Positions 17,926-27,306 are shown, counted from the first letter of the stretch. The stretch: DNA of 64,000 nt from Hymenobacter translucens (GCF_020685205.1 NZ_JAJERB010000007.1:1-64000), one strand, 5' to 3'. The notes: generated from the sequence alone by a model not told the origin. Numbers and translations are program-made.

Positions 17926-18962
17926 AGGCGGTGGTAGTAGCGCAGGGCGGCGGCTATTTCGGCTACCGTCACGGGTTGGTCGAAAATGGCGTTGCCGATT
18001 CCCTGCAGCAGGGTGCAGTTGATGGTGGAGCCGGCGTTTTTCTTGTCCTGCAAAGCCAGCTCGGCAATGGCGTCCGCCTCAAGCGACACAAACTGAATCT
18101 TGTCGAAGACGCTGAACAGGAACGTTTCGATGCGGTCCAGCTCGGTGTCCGTCAGCAGGCCCCGCTGCGCGGAAATCCAGCTTTCACACACCATGCCGGC
18201 CGCTACGGCCTCCCCATGCAGAATCTCCCGGCCGGCCAGGGCCAGCAGGTAGCTTTCCAGGGCATGGCCCACGGTATGGCCGAAGTTGAGCACCTTCCGC
18301 GGGCCGGACTCCAGCGGGTCGGCGGCCACGACCTGCTGCTTGGCCGCCACTGATTCGCGGATTACCGGCGTCCAGTCCTCCACGAACAAGCCCTGGTGCC
18401 GCTGCTCATTAAAAGCGGCAGCATCGGCAATCAGCCAGTGCTTGACAACCTCGGCGTATCCCGACTTCAGCTGGCGCGGGTCCAGAGTTGCCAGAAACTG
18501 CGGATCGATAAAGACGGCTGCCGGCTCCTGAAACACGCCCAGCTGGTTTTTGAAATGGCGAAAGTCAATGCCGGTTTTGCCCCCGATGCTGGCATCTACC
18601 TGCGCCAGCAGCGTAGTGGGCACCTGCGCAAACCGGATGCCGCGCTTGTATACCGCCGCGCTGAACCCACCCAGATCCGTAACCACCCCCCCACCCAGGT
18701 TCACCAGCACGGCAAACCGGTCGGCGCGGTGCTCGGTCAGAGAATTCCACACGCATTCGCAGCTGCTAAGCGTCTTGTACTCCTCACCGGCCGGTATTTC
18801 AATCACGTGGTGCGTCTCGGGCAGATGGGGTTTCAGCAAGGGATAGCATTGCCGGGCGGTGGTGGCATCGGCCAGCACAAACACTTGGCTCACGGCCGGT
18901 TGGCGAAGCCAGTTGGCCAGCGCCGGCAGGGCGTCCGGCCCAATGAGAAGGGAGTTAGTCAA
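17922..18962 (-). CDS. aroB: 3-dehydroquinate synthase
   Basis: Converts DAHP to 3-dehydroquinate with NAD and a divalent metal. It has 346 residues. Signatures are IPAGEEYKTLSSCE, LVNLGGGVVTDLGGFSAAVYKRG (NAD-binding region), VPTTLLAQVDASIGGKTGID, HFKNQLGVFQEP and the metal-binding LNFGHTVGHALES with LHGEAVAAGM. It is upstream of aroA in a two-gene operon. The DAHP synthase for its substrate is encoded 650 bp away on the same strand. Confidence 0.96.
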   Translation of the reverse strand: MTNSLLIGPDALPALANWLRQPAVSQVFVLADATTARQCYPLLKPHLPETHHVIEIPAGEEYKTLSSCECVWNSLTEHRADRFAVLVNLGGGVVTDLGGFSAAVYKRGIRFAQVPTTLLAQVDASIGGKTGIDFRHFKNQLGVFQEPAAVFIDPQFLATLDPRQLKSGYAEVVKHWLIADAAAFNEQRHQGLFVEDWTPVIRESVAAKQQVVAADPLESGPRKVLNFGHTVGHALESYLLALAGREILHGEAVAAGMVCESWISAQRGLLTDTELDRIETFLFSVFDKIQFVSLEADAIAELALQDKKNAGSTINCTLLQGIGNAIFDQPVTVAEIAAALRYYHRL

Positions 18963-19096
18963 AGCAGCAGAAGTAAGTCAATCTGATCAGGAAAAGCGGC
19001 AGCCGGGCGTCAAAGGTAATTTTCAGAAAGCAATGCAACTTTCTATATATGCCCGGCCTCCCCTATTTGTACGTCAACCATCTAATACGTTAATCC

Positions 19097-19546
19097 ATGA
19101 AGATTCAGAGACTCTTTTATGGTGCTGCTTTTGTGCTCACGGGTCTGAGTGCCGTTAGCTGTACCACGTGTGAAGACCCGGAGCCGGAGAATAGGGCTCT
19201 TACCGGCCGCTGGACCTGGCAGGAAAGCTACTGCGGCTGGGGCGGCAAGTCTACTCCAACCTCGGCGGGACATACGCAGACCATCGAGTTTGTGCCCAAC
19301 GGCACCGTTAACTTTTACCAGGACGGAGCGCTGACGCGCAGCACCACGTACCGGGTTGCCACCGGCACCTCTATCCTTACTAACTCCCGGGCAGACCTGA
19401 TTTCCTACGGCCCGACCGGCAAGGAGAGAATTACGCAATCCTATAGCATCAGTAATAATCGTCTGGAGCTACGGGATGAAGCCTTCGATGCCTGCTCGGC
19501 CGTGTACAACAAGGAAGACATCATCTTCTGCGGTACTACCAACTAA
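19097..19546 (+). CDS. Small lipoprotein, lipocalin-like
   Basis: The protein has 149 residues with a lipoprotein signal peptide at 1-22 ending in a lipobox-like LSAVSC. The mature part begins with Cys/Asp/Glu/Pro-rich sequence, then ALTGRWTWQESYCGWGG and alternating beta segments (HTQTIEFVPNGTVNFY, TQSYSISNNRLELRDE), a pattern shared with small lipocalin-like lipoproteins common in Bacteroidota. Several Cys residues (SYC, DAC, IFC) could form disulfides. Function unknown. It is a monocistron between the divergent aroB promoter region and the convergent DAHP synthase gene. Confidence 0.75.
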   Translation: MKIQRLFYGAAFVLTGLSAVSCTTCEDPEPENRALTGRWTWQESYCGWGGKSTPTSAGHTQTIEFVPNGTVNFYQDGALTRSTTYRVATGTSILTNSRADLISYGPTGKERITQSYSISNNRLELRDEAFDACSAVYNKEDIIFCGTTN

Positions 19547-19574
19547 GTTTACCTATTGCGCGTGCCTGTTTATG

Positions 19575-19604
19575 GAAGTCCCCGGCTGACCGGCCGGGGA
19601 CTTC
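19575..19604. terminator. Hairpin between convergent genes
   Basis: GAAGTCCCCGGC pairs perfectly with GCCGGGGACTTC around a 6-base loop, between the stops of the lipoprotein gene (+) and DAHP synthase gene (-). T-runs are poor on both sides, so termination is likely but not certain. Confidence 0.6.
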
Positions 19605-19615
19605 TGCGTTCTGGG

Positions 19616-20719
19616 CTATTGCTCGTCGGGCCGGTTGAGAATCTCGGTTTGCTTACGGATGCTTTCGATGTGAATGAGCTTGTACAGTTCCCCCACAAAT
19701 TTCTCGTTGACGCGCAGCTTGCCGGCCCACTCCGGGCGGGACTTGAAAATCTCGTTCCAGCGGTCCAGCTGCAGGATCTTCACATTGTTTTCGCGCTTGT
19801 ACTCGGCCAGCTCCTCTACCAGGGCCATGCGTCGGGCCAGGGCCTCCAGTATCTCCCGGTCGGCGACGTCCATCTTCTGGCGCAGCTCCTCGGCTTTGTT
19901 GAGATAGTCCGCATTGTCGCTGGAGCGGTACCGGTACTTCAGCTCGCTCAGGATCTCTCCCAGGCGCTGGGGCGTCACCTGCTGCTCCGCGTCGCTCCAC
20001 GCCTGGTCGGGGTCGGGGTGGGTTTCGATGATCAGGCCGTCGTAGTCCAGGTCCAGGGCTTTTTGCGAAACGGGCTGAATCAGGTCCCGGCGGCCGCTGA
20101 TGTGGCTCGGGTCGCAGATCAGGGGGATGTGCGGAAAGCGCGTCTTGAGCTCAATGGCCAGCTGCCAGGTAGGCGCGTTGCGGTAGCGCGACGGGGCAAA
20201 GGTGCTGAAGCCCCGGTGGATGGCGGCCAGGTTATGAATTCCGGCCCGCTCCATGCGCTCCAGCGCCCCGGCCCACAAGGCAACGTCGGGGTTGACCGGA
20301 TTTTTGACCATTACCGGCACGCCGGTACCGGCCAGGGCGTCGGCCAGCTCCTGCACGGCAAACGGATTTACCGTAGTCCGGGCACCGATCCACAACACGT
20401 CGATGCCGTGGGCCAGTGCCTCTTCCACGTGCCGGGGCGTGGCCACCTCAATCGTGACGGGAAGGCCCACCTCGTCGCGCACCCGCTGCAGCCAGCGGAG
20501 GCCCATCGTGCCCACGCCTTCGAACGAGCCGGGGCGGGTGCGGGGCTTCCAGATACCGGACCGGAACAGGTCGATGGCACCCAGCGCCTTGAGCGCCCGG
20601 GCCGTGGCCAGCACCTGCTCCTCGGTTTCGGCGCTGCACGGCCCGGCAATGACGAGCGGATGCCCTTTCTCGGCCAGCCGGCGCACGAAGTAGTTATCAA
20701 CGGGGGAAATACTATCCAT
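19616..20719 (-). CDS. Bifunctional DAHP synthase / chorismate mutase (type II)
   Basis: The first shikimate step (PEP + erythrose-4-phosphate to DAHP) fused to chorismate mutase (chorismate to prephenate). It has 367 residues. The N-terminal 270 residues are a type I-beta, KDO8PS-like DAHP synthase: LVIAGPCSAETEEQVL, FRSGIWKPRTRPGSFEGVG, VLWIGARTTVNPF, VMVKNPVNPD and ICDPSHISGRRDL. The last 95 residues form an AroQ-type mutase helix bundle: LRQKMDVADREILEALARRM, AEYKRENNVKILQ and IHIESIRKQ. The mutase domain may also regulate the synthase. It is divergent from the proline dehydrogenase gene, 151 bp apart. Confidence 0.95.
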   Translation of the reverse strand: MDSISPVDNYFVRRLAEKGHPLVIAGPCSAETEEQVLATARALKALGAIDLFRSGIWKPRTRPGSFEGVGTMGLRWLQRVRDEVGLPVTIEVATPRHVEEALAHGIDVLWIGARTTVNPFAVQELADALAGTGVPVMVKNPVNPDVALWAGALERMERAGIHNLAAIHRGFSTFAPSRYRNAPTWQLAIELKTRFPHIPLICDPSHISGRRDLIQPVSQKALDLDYDGLIIETHPDPDQAWSDAEQQVTPQRLGEILSELKYRYRSSDNADYLNKAEELRQKMDVADREILEALARRMALVEELAEYKRENNVKILQLDRWNEIFKSRPEWAGKLRVNEKFVGELYKLIHIESIRKQTEILNRPDEQ

Positions 20720-20870
20720 GGGAAAGAGAAAAATGGCCTGGTCAGGAACCCGCAGCGAAAAGCCCGGGCTTACCGGCCGGAAAAGCGAGCAGAAAGGTAA
20801 CTACCCCTGCCTAAACGTTGTTTAAAGCTTACCTTCGCTTACCGAAATTCCCGCCCAATCACCCATCCGC

Positions 20871-22061
20871 ATGCCCGTAACCCAAGCCCCGCCCGTTTCC
20901 TTCGAAGATACTGCCGTTGCCTTTGCCTCCAAGTCCAACGCCGAGCTGCGTAAAATGTATGGCCTGTTTGCGGCCATGAACAGCAACCTGCTGGTAAAGA
21001 CCGGCGGGGGGCTGATGAAAACAGCGCTGAAATGGAATCTGCCCGTCAAGTTTGCTATCAAGCACACCATCTTCAGCCAGTTTTGCGGGGGCGAAACCAT
21101 TGCCGAGTGCCTGCCCGTCATTGAGGAGCTAGGGCGCTACAACATCGGTACCATCCTCGATTACTCGGTGGAAGGCGAAGGCAACGACCAGAGCTTCGAC
21201 CACACCCGGGACGAAATTCTGGCTACCATCGAGCTGGCGCACCGCTCTACCCACATTCCGTTTTCCGTATTCAAGGTGACCGGAGTGGCGGATAGCGTCA
21301 TCCTGGAAAAAGTACAGGCCGGGCAGAAGCTCTCGGCACAAGAGCAGGCCAGCTACGACCGGTCCCGGGCCCGCGTCGACGCCATCTGCAAGGCGGCTCA
21401 CCGCTACGGAGTGCGTGTATTTATTGACGCCGAGGAAAGCTGGTTTCAGGAAACCATTGATGCGCTTTCGTACGAGATGATGGCCCTTTACAATAAGGAG
21501 TCTGCCATTGTTTACAACACCTACCAGCTCTACCGCCACGACCGGCTCGACGTTCTGAAGCGCGACTACGAAAACGCCGTGCGGGGTAGCTACCAGCTGG
21601 GCGGAAAGCTGGTGCGGGGCGCCTACATGGAAAAGGAAGCCCGGCGGGCTGCCGAAAAAGGGTACACTAATCCTATTAACCCCACCAAGGAGGCTTCGGA
21701 TGCTTTATACAATGAAGCCCTGGCGTTCTGTGTGGAGCACGCCGACCACATCAGCATCTGCGCCGGCACCCACAACGAGGCCAGCTCCCTGCTGCTGACC
21801 CAGCTGATGCAAAAGCACAACCTGCGGCCGGGCGACCCCCGCATCTGGTTTGCCCAGCTCTACGGCATGAGCGACAACCTCAGTTACAACCTGGCCAACG
21901 CCGGGTACAACACCGCTAAATATGTCCCCTACGGCCCTGTGGAGTCGGTAATGCCGTATCTGCTGCGCCGGGCCGACGAGAATACGGCCATTGCCGGCCA
22001 GAGCAGCCGGGAGTTCCTGCTTATTCAAAAAGAAATGGCCCGCCGGAAAGCCCGGAAGTAA
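20871..22061 (+). CDS. Proline dehydrogenase family protein
   Basis: FAD-dependent oxidation of proline to pyrroline-5-carboxylate. It has 396 residues in the monofunctional ProDH layout typical of Bacteroidota. The TIM-barrel signatures are LDYSVEGEG, IPFSVFKVTG, VFIDAEESWFQETID, YQLYRHDRLDVLKRDYE, GGKLVRGAYMEKEARRAAEKGYTNPI, ICAGTHNEASS, FAQLYGMSDNLSYNLANAGYNTAKYVPYGPVE and the C-terminal YLLRRADENTAI. No P5C dehydrogenase is nearby. A terminator follows. Confidence 0.94.
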   Translation: MPVTQAPPVSFEDTAVAFASKSNAELRKMYGLFAAMNSNLLVKTGGGLMKTALKWNLPVKFAIKHTIFSQFCGGETIAECLPVIEELGRYNIGTILDYSVEGEGNDQSFDHTRDEILATIELAHRSTHIPFSVFKVTGVADSVILEKVQAGQKLSAQEQASYDRSRARVDAICKAAHRYGVRVFIDAEESWFQETIDALSYEMMALYNKESAIVYNTYQLYRHDRLDVLKRDYENAVRGSYQLGGKLVRGAYMEKEARRAAEKGYTNPINPTKEASDALYNEALAFCVEHADHISICAGTHNEASSLLLTQLMQKHNLRPGDPRIWFAQLYGMSDNLSYNLANAGYNTAKYVPYGPVESVMPYLLRRADENTAIAGQSSREFLLIQKEMARRKARK

Positions 22062-22097
22062 GGTTTTTCCGCTTCGGCATTATTTTCTCTGGCTGCC

Positions 22098-22141
22098 AGC
22101 CCGCTGCATCCCTTAAAAAGTGGATACAGCGGGCTTTTTTT
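22098..22141 (+). terminator. Terminator after proline dehydrogenase
   Basis: AGCCCGCTGCATCC pairs with GGATACAGCGGGCT (one G-T pair) around a short A-rich loop, ending in a run of T's, 37 bp past the stop. Confidence 0.88.
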
Positions 22142-22174
22142 AGTAATTTCGGCACCCCAAATTCCCTCAATAAC

Positions 22175-22555
22175 ATGATCGGCCGAGTACGCAGCCATTT
22201 GATTCGTTTTGCCCGCAACCAGGTAGGCACGATTAGCTATCTGAACCTGGTACAGGAGGCAGAGCTAGGCCTGAACCTGGAAATCTCCCATGAGAAGTCC
22301 CGGCTGAATGAGATTCTCGCCGAAATTTCCGAAACCGAGCACCAGGCCGGCCGACCGATTCTAAGTAGTCTGGTGAAGGTAGAAGGCTCCAAAGGTCAGG
22401 GCGACGCCTTTTACAAGCTGTGTGAGCGGCTCGGATTCGGCGAGTGGCGGGTGCTGAAGCAGGATCCGGAGTTTCTGAAAGGCCTGAGAAGAGACTGCCG
22501 GGCGTTCTGGCAGGAGCCTGCCAACCACGAGCAGTATGCTGGTTCCGAGTCGTAG
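22175..22555 (+). CDS. Conserved-looking small protein of unknown function
   Basis: The protein has 126 residues, not recognised. It begins MIGRVRSHLIRFARNQVGTISY and continues with a helical stretch LNLEISHEKSRLNEILAEISETEH and a compact C-half with GQGDAFYKLCERLGFGEWRVL. It has no signal peptide or membrane segment. The GDAFYKLCERLGFG segment looks like a small mixed alpha/beta core with a conserved feel. Codon use resembles its neighbours. It follows a terminator by 34 bp, so it has its own promoter. Confidence 0.65.
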   Translation: MIGRVRSHLIRFARNQVGTISYLNLVQEAELGLNLEISHEKSRLNEILAEISETEHQAGRPILSSLVKVEGSKGQGDAFYKLCERLGFGEWRVLKQDPEFLKGLRRDCRAFWQEPANHEQYAGSES

Positions 22556-22708
22556 TTGAATTAAGGAATATAGGAAGAAAGCGAATTTTCTGTAACCCCC
22601 ATTGGAAGGCTACCGTTTAGCTATCCAAACCAAAGCAGACGGCCATTGACCTGGCTTCCTTTGGCAGAAGTAAGCTTCCTTTCTTTTCAACCTTAACACA
22701 ACCACCCT

Positions 22709-23482
22709 ATGGAAACCAACAACACCGGCATGGGCAATGCCAACAGCAACTCGAACTTAGGCGCCACTAACTCCGGTACGGGCTCTAACGCCGGTTACGG
22801 CAGCGATTCTTCTCACGCCGGCTCGGGTGCAATGGGCTCTAACGCCGGTTCTACCTCGGGCAGCGGCTCGGGCTCCATGGGCTCTGCCGGCTCGGCCGGT
22901 GTAAACAGCGGCTCAAGCAACCTTGGTTCTACTTCCGGCAGCTCGTATGGCTCGGGCGGCAGCACTTCGGGCGGTATGCTCACCAGCTCTTTCCGCGACC
23001 GTGACAGTGCCGAGCGCGCCTACCAGTCGCTTTCTTCGCGCGGCTACGGCAAGGACGACGTCAACCTGCTGATGTCGGATGACACCCGCAAAAATCACTT
23101 CGGCAGCCACACGGCTGATACCGACCTCGGCGACAAGGCCATGGAAGGTGCCGGCGTTGGCTCGGCCATCGGTGGTACGGCTGGTGCCATCATCGGTGCT
23201 ATTGCTGCCATCGGCACGTCGGTAGCCCTGCCCGGTCTGGGCCTGATCATCGCCGGCCCGATTGCTGCCGCTCTGGCTGGTGCCGGTGCCGGTGGTCTGA
23301 CGGGTGGCCTGGTAGGCGCCCTGGTAGGCTCGGGCATTCCCGAGGAGCATGCTCGTGAGTATGAGTCCGACATCAAGAACGGCGGCATCGTAATGGGCGT
23401 TAAACCCCGTAACGACGACGACGCCAAGTACTTCGAAGACGAGTTCCGTCGCAGCAACGGCGACAAGGTTCGTCGCTACTAG
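22709..23482 (+). CDS. Glycine-zipper stress-type protein with Gly/Ser/Asn-rich N-terminus
   Basis: The protein has 257 residues in three parts. Residues 1-92 are a low-complexity Gly/Ser/Asn tract with no Lys or Arg. Residues about 93-130 (SFRDRDSAERAYQSLSSRGYGKDDVNLLMSDD) match the start of the general stress protein 17M/YflT-like domain. Residues about 145-225 form a glycine-zipper hydrophobic segment (GVGSAIGGTAGAIIGAI and onward), then GIPEEHAREYESDIKNGGIVMGVKPR closes the 17M-like domain. Such proteins are commonly stress-induced; the role is unknown. It is a monocistron with a terminator. Confidence 0.8.
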   Translation: METNNTGMGNANSNSNLGATNSGTGSNAGYGSDSSHAGSGAMGSNAGSTSGSGSGSMGSAGSAGVNSGSSNLGSTSGSSYGSGGSTSGGMLTSSFRDRDSAERAYQSLSSRGYGKDDVNLLMSDDTRKNHFGSHTADTDLGDKAMEGAGVGSAIGGTAGAIIGAIAAIGTSVALPGLGLIIAGPIAAALAGAGAGGLTGGLVGALVGSGIPEEHAREYESDIKNGGIVMGVKPRNDDDAKYFEDEFRRSNGDKVRRY

Positions 23483-23499
23483 TTTTTAACTAGCTTTTC

Positions 23500-23535
23500 A
23501 AAAGGCCCTTTTCGATCTGAAAAGGGCCTTTTTTT
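23500..23535 (+). terminator. Terminator after the stress-type gene
   Basis: AAAAGGCCCTTTTC pairs perfectly with GAAAAGGGCCTTTT around a 5-base loop, followed by more T's, 18 bp past the stop. Confidence 0.92.
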
Positions 23536-23820
23536 GTCTATACACCGCCACTTATGCGTATATTTTATACCTTCCGGCTGGCTGAATCAGTACCGGCCTG
23601 CCAAATCTGTTTTTGGCGCTGTTCGGTCTGATCCTTGTAAGATATATCGGTAGCGCGTGCAACGAGATTTGCCAATCCGCCGTCTTATAAGATGCGTATG
23701 AGCCTTACGAGAGGGCACTTATTTACCTTGAGCCGGCGTTTTCATTTCAGTGGGCCGAAGTAGCAGCGCTGCCGGGCCGGCTTCTCAATTACTGACTTTC
23801 CTTCATCTTACCTCCTGTCC
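23536..23820. other. Intergenic region upstream of the Prc protease gene
   Basis: No gene is seen. It contains AT-rich patches (around 23550-23570 and 23636-23700) and a near-match TACCTTGA to the -7 consensus at about 23722. It probably carries the promoter of the protease gene; nothing else is recognised. Confidence 0.4.
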
Positions 23821-25971
23821 ATGTCTTCCCCCCGACTGAAAATAGGCTTATATGCCTCGTTGGTGCTGGCTGTGTTCGTGCTGGCTTCCTACCGGCTGTT
23901 CCAGCGCAGTGATACTCCGGTTCCGCAAAAAGACGAAATCCTGACCCGGGCCATGCTCCAGGTGCTGAGTTCAGCTCACTATCAGCCCGAGCGGATTGAC
24001 GACAATTTCTCTAAGCGGGTCTTTGAACTCACGCTGAAGCGCATCGACTACAACAAGAAATTCCTGTTGCAGTCTGATATTGCTCAGCTCAAGAAGTACC
24101 AGACTGATATTGACGATCAGGTGAAGCGCGGTAGCCGCGAGTTTCCCGATTTGAGTGCCAAGCTCCTGCTGCAGCGCATTGAGGACGCGCAGGTGCTGTA
24201 CCGTGATCTGTTGTCGAAGCCTTTCGATTTCACAGTAGAGGAGTCGTTTGAAACCGACCCCGACAAAATGGTTTTTGCCGCCGATAAAGCCGCGCAGCGC
24301 GAGGACTGGCGCAAGTACCTGAAGTATCAGACGATGCTGCGCGTATCGGAGCTGATGGACGAGCAGGCCAAGAAGAAAGTGAAGCCGCTGGCTTCGACCG
24401 GCGTTACGCCCTCTGCCGCTAATACGTCGGAGCCCATGCGCAGCCCGGCCGAGATGGAGGTCGAAGCCCGCAAGCGGGTGTTGAAGTATTTCGACGAGCA
24501 GTTCAAGGATCTTAAGCAGACGGATGCCAATGAGCGGGCGGCTATGTACGCCAACGTCATTGCCAATACGTATGACCCCCACACCGAATACTACGCTCCG
24601 CGCGACAAGGAAAACTTCGACGTTGCCATGACCGGCCGTTTTGAGGGTATCGGAGCCTCGCTGCAGGAAAAAGACGGACAGATCAAGGTTACCGACATTA
24701 TTCCCGGCAGTGCCTCGTACCGTCAGGGCGAACTCAAAGCCGGCGACATTATCAGCCGCGTAGCCCAGGGAGCGGCCGAGCCGGTTTCGGTGGAAGGTCT
24801 GCGCCTCGACAAAGCAGTTGCGCTCATCAAAGGCAAGAAAGGCACGGAAGTTCGCCTGACGGTTAAAAAGCCGGACGGCAGCACGAAAGTCATTTCCATT
24901 ATCCGCGACGTGGTTGTGATCGAGGAAACCTTTGCTCAATCGGCCACCATCAACGAGAACGGTAAGAAGATCGGCTATCTGCGCCTGCCTACCTTCTATG
25001 CCGACTTCAACGACAACGGGGGCCGCAGCAGCGCCCAGGACGTGAAGAAGGAGCTAGAGAAGCTAACCCAGGAGAAGGTAGACGGCATCGTATTCGACTT
25101 GCGCTCGAACGGTGGTGGCTCCCTGCAGGATGCTGTGGAAATGGCTGGCCTGTTCATCGACAGCGGCCCCATTGTGCAGGTTCGCTCAAGCCAGGGCTCT
25201 CCTACCATCATGAATGACCGTGACCCGCGCGTACAGTATTCGGGCCCGCTGGTAGTGCTGGTAAACAAGTACAGCGCCTCAGCTTCCGAGATTCTGGCCG
25301 CTGCCATTCAGGATTACAAGCGCGGCGTGGTAATGGGCTCAGCCAGCACGTATGGCAAAGGCACGGTGCAGCGCATTATCGACCTCGACGACGCACTTCC
25401 GGCTGAATTCAACAGCATCAAGCCCTTCGGCTCGCTGAAGCTGACAACTCAGAAGTTCTACCGCATCAATGGGGGCTCGACGCAGTTCAAAGGCGTGGTT
25501 CCGGATATCATTCTGCCCGATGCCTACAGCTACCTCGATCAGGGCGAGAAGGAGTCGGACTACCCGCTGAAATGGGATGAAATCAGCCCGGCCCGGTACC
25601 GCACCTGGGACCAGCCCTCGCTGCCGCTCGATAAGCTCCGGAGCGCCAGTCAGGCCCGGGTAGCTTCTAGCCCGGCTTTCCGGTTGGTGGGTGAAAGCGT
25701 GCAGCGCATGCGCAAGCGGAAGGACGATACGCTGGAGTCGCTGAAGCTGGCTACGTTCCGGGCTGACCAGGAGAAGGCCAAAGCTGAATCCGATAAGTAC
25801 GAGGCTGTTCAGAAGGCCGCTCAGCCTATGGCAATTGCCCCGCTGGCCCTGGACCTCAAGCAGCTGGGCTCGGACTCAGTGAAAATCAACCGCGCTTCCC
25901 GCTTCACGAAGAACCTGAAAAAGGATATCACCCTGCGTGAAGCCGTAGCCGTCATCAAGGATCAGATTTAA
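23821..25971 (+). CDS. prc: C-terminal processing (tail-specific) protease, S41A family
   Basis: Periplasmic Ser/Lys protease of the Prc/Tsp type. It has 716 residues, similar to E. coli Prc. Residues 8-28 form a signal anchor, 40-240 a helical N-terminal domain, about 270-360 a PDZ domain (MTGRFEGIGASLQEKDGQI onward), then the S41 core. The nucleophile Ser is in NKYSASASEILAAAIQDYKRG and the general-base Lys in STYGKGTVQRI. The C-terminal 150 residues match the tail-specific protease C-terminal domain. It likely trims lipoproteins and cell wall hydrolase regulators. It is a monocistron followed by a terminator. Confidence 0.95.
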   Translation: MSSPRLKIGLYASLVLAVFVLASYRLFQRSDTPVPQKDEILTRAMLQVLSSAHYQPERIDDNFSKRVFELTLKRIDYNKKFLLQSDIAQLKKYQTDIDDQVKRGSREFPDLSAKLLLQRIEDAQVLYRDLLSKPFDFTVEESFETDPDKMVFAADKAAQREDWRKYLKYQTMLRVSELMDEQAKKKVKPLASTGVTPSAANTSEPMRSPAEMEVEARKRVLKYFDEQFKDLKQTDANERAAMYANVIANTYDPHTEYYAPRDKENFDVAMTGRFEGIGASLQEKDGQIKVTDIIPGSASYRQGELKAGDIISRVAQGAAEPVSVEGLRLDKAVALIKGKKGTEVRLTVKKPDGSTKVISIIRDVVVIEETFAQSATINENGKKIGYLRLPTFYADFNDNGGRSSAQDVKKELEKLTQEKVDGIVFDLRSNGGGSLQDAVEMAGLFIDSGPIVQVRSSQGSPTIMNDRDPRVQYSGPLVVLVNKYSASASEILAAAIQDYKRGVVMGSASTYGKGTVQRIIDLDDALPAEFNSIKPFGSLKLTTQKFYRINGGSTQFKGVVPDIILPDAYSYLDQGEKESDYPLKWDEISPARYRTWDQPSLPLDKLRSASQARVASSPAFRLVGESVQRMRKRKDDTLESLKLATFRADQEKAKAESDKYEAVQKAAQPMAIAPLALDLKQLGSDSVKINRASRFTKNLKKDITLREAVAVIKDQI

Positions 25972-25996
25972 ACTCTGCCGAACTGAAAAATAGGAG

Positions 25997-26028
25997 AAGC
26001 CCCACTGCCCCTGGCAGCGGGGCTTTTT
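25997..26028 (+). terminator. Terminator after prc
   Basis: AAGCCCCACTGCC pairs with GGCAGCGGGGCTT (one mismatch) around a tight loop, followed by TTT; 25 bp past the stop. Confidence 0.88.
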
Positions 26029-26198
26029 CTTGTCCTGCAATGTATAAATCACTCATTTTCAATCAACTAATAATATTAGCAATATGCGACACCAAAAATC
26101 ATTCAACTACTTGATCTTCAGTGCTATTATTTACTAAATTACCATACAATTTCCCAACCTAGATGCAACTCACGCCTGGGTAATGATGTTAACCTGAC

Positions 26199-27239
26199 AT
26201 GAAGACGACAACTGAGAACAACATTTTTCCCCTGGTTACGGACGAGCAAAAGCAGGCCGAGGAAACGTGGCGGAAATCCATTCCGGCGCAGGTTTTTCTC
26301 AACTACTTCTTTGCCATCAACTATCACATCCAGGAAAACGACGACGCCACCGGCGGCCTGCAGCACGTGCCCTTTTTCCGGGCCCACGAGGCCGAGCTGA
26401 CGGAGGAGACGGTGCAAGCCGTAACGCGCCAGCTGCACGCCTGCTGGAGCACTGAATATGCCCTGCGGGCCACGGCCGAGCTGGGCGATGAAGATTACCT
26501 GCGCAACGCCCTGCACTGGACGTTCCCGCAGGCCTACCACTCCATCCTTTCCGGTTTGCAGGCTTTCCTGACGACTACGGGTATCCGCTCGAGCAACCCG
26601 GCCTTGCTGCACCGCGAAGCTGGCCGCTTGGTAGTAAAGAATGCTTACCCACGTCCGGTGTCGTTCTACGCCGCCGGCTCCTACGGAGACTTCAGCTTCC
26701 ACCGCCTGCCACTGGCCGGGTACAAAGCCGGCCTGCACATTGCCAGCAAGGCCATTGATGCCCAGGCTCAGATCGGACAGTTTCTGCGTACGACCCGCAA
26801 GCAGAAGGCGCAATGGACCCGTCAGCAGGTGCAGGCTAATCCGAACACGGCCCTGCGCAGCCAGAAGACGGGCAACGTGCTGGACAAGTGGACGGCGCAG
26901 CACTGGCAGCAGATTACCTGGCGCCTGGGCTACACCACCATCTTCGACCTGCTGGGACGCCTGCGCATCTCCCAGACCAGCCGGGAGATTGAGCGGTACG
27001 TGGAGGCTGAAATCGACTTTAAGCTGTTCCACCAGTCGCTGCTCAACATCGTGAGCTATCTGAATGGTATCCACGAAAGCTACGTGGCCAAGGCCATGGG
27101 CGTGGAGCGGTATCAGCAGATGGTAGCCGAGCTGCCGAAGCACCTGCAGCATAGCTTTGTGGAGGAGCGCCTGCGCACCCGCATCGAGCCGCTGCTCACG
27201 GGTGGCTCTACTTCGACGAGCCTGAGCATGGCAGCGTAA
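26199..27239 (+). CDS. Unknown helical protein, possible HEPN-like segment
   Basis: The protein has 346 residues, not recognised. It has no signal peptide or clear membrane segment and is predicted mostly helical, rich in Gln and aromatic residues. The stretch FPQAYHSILSGLQAFLTTTGI at about 108-128 resembles the substrate- or dimer-forming helix of HEPN domains, but no R-x4-H motif was found, so this is only a hint. The second half contains a basic region (RKQKAQWTRQQVQ) and FHQSLLNIVSYLNGIHESYVAKAMG. It is preceded by an unusually AT-rich 170-bp gap and followed by its own terminator. Codon use is like its neighbours. Confidence 0.6.
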   Translation: MKTTTENNIFPLVTDEQKQAEETWRKSIPAQVFLNYFFAINYHIQENDDATGGLQHVPFFRAHEAELTEETVQAVTRQLHACWSTEYALRATAELGDEDYLRNALHWTFPQAYHSILSGLQAFLTTTGIRSSNPALLHREAGRLVVKNAYPRPVSFYAAGSYGDFSFHRLPLAGYKAGLHIASKAIDAQAQIGQFLRTTRKQKAQWTRQQVQANPNTALRSQKTGNVLDKWTAQHWQQITWRLGYTTIFDLLGRLRISQTSREIERYVEAEIDFKLFHQSLLNIVSYLNGIHESYVAKAMGVERYQQMVAELPKHLQHSFVEERLRTRIEPLLTGGSTSTSLSMAA

Positions 27240-27272
27240 GCAGCTCTGCCCGTATCACGACTTACTATTCGC

Positions 27273-27306
27273 AAAGCGCCGTTCGGATTGAACGGCGCTT
27301 TTGTTT
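27273..27306 (+). terminator. Terminator after the unknown helical protein gene
   Basis: AAAGCGCCGTTC pairs perfectly with GAACGGCGCTTT around GGATT, followed by TGTTTT, 33 bp past the stop. Confidence 0.88.

Noticed and set aside
22709..22985. Gly/Ser/Asn low-complexity tract as a possible non-coding repeat
   Set aside because: The frame is maintained into a recognisable stress domain and a glycine zipper, so it is coding.
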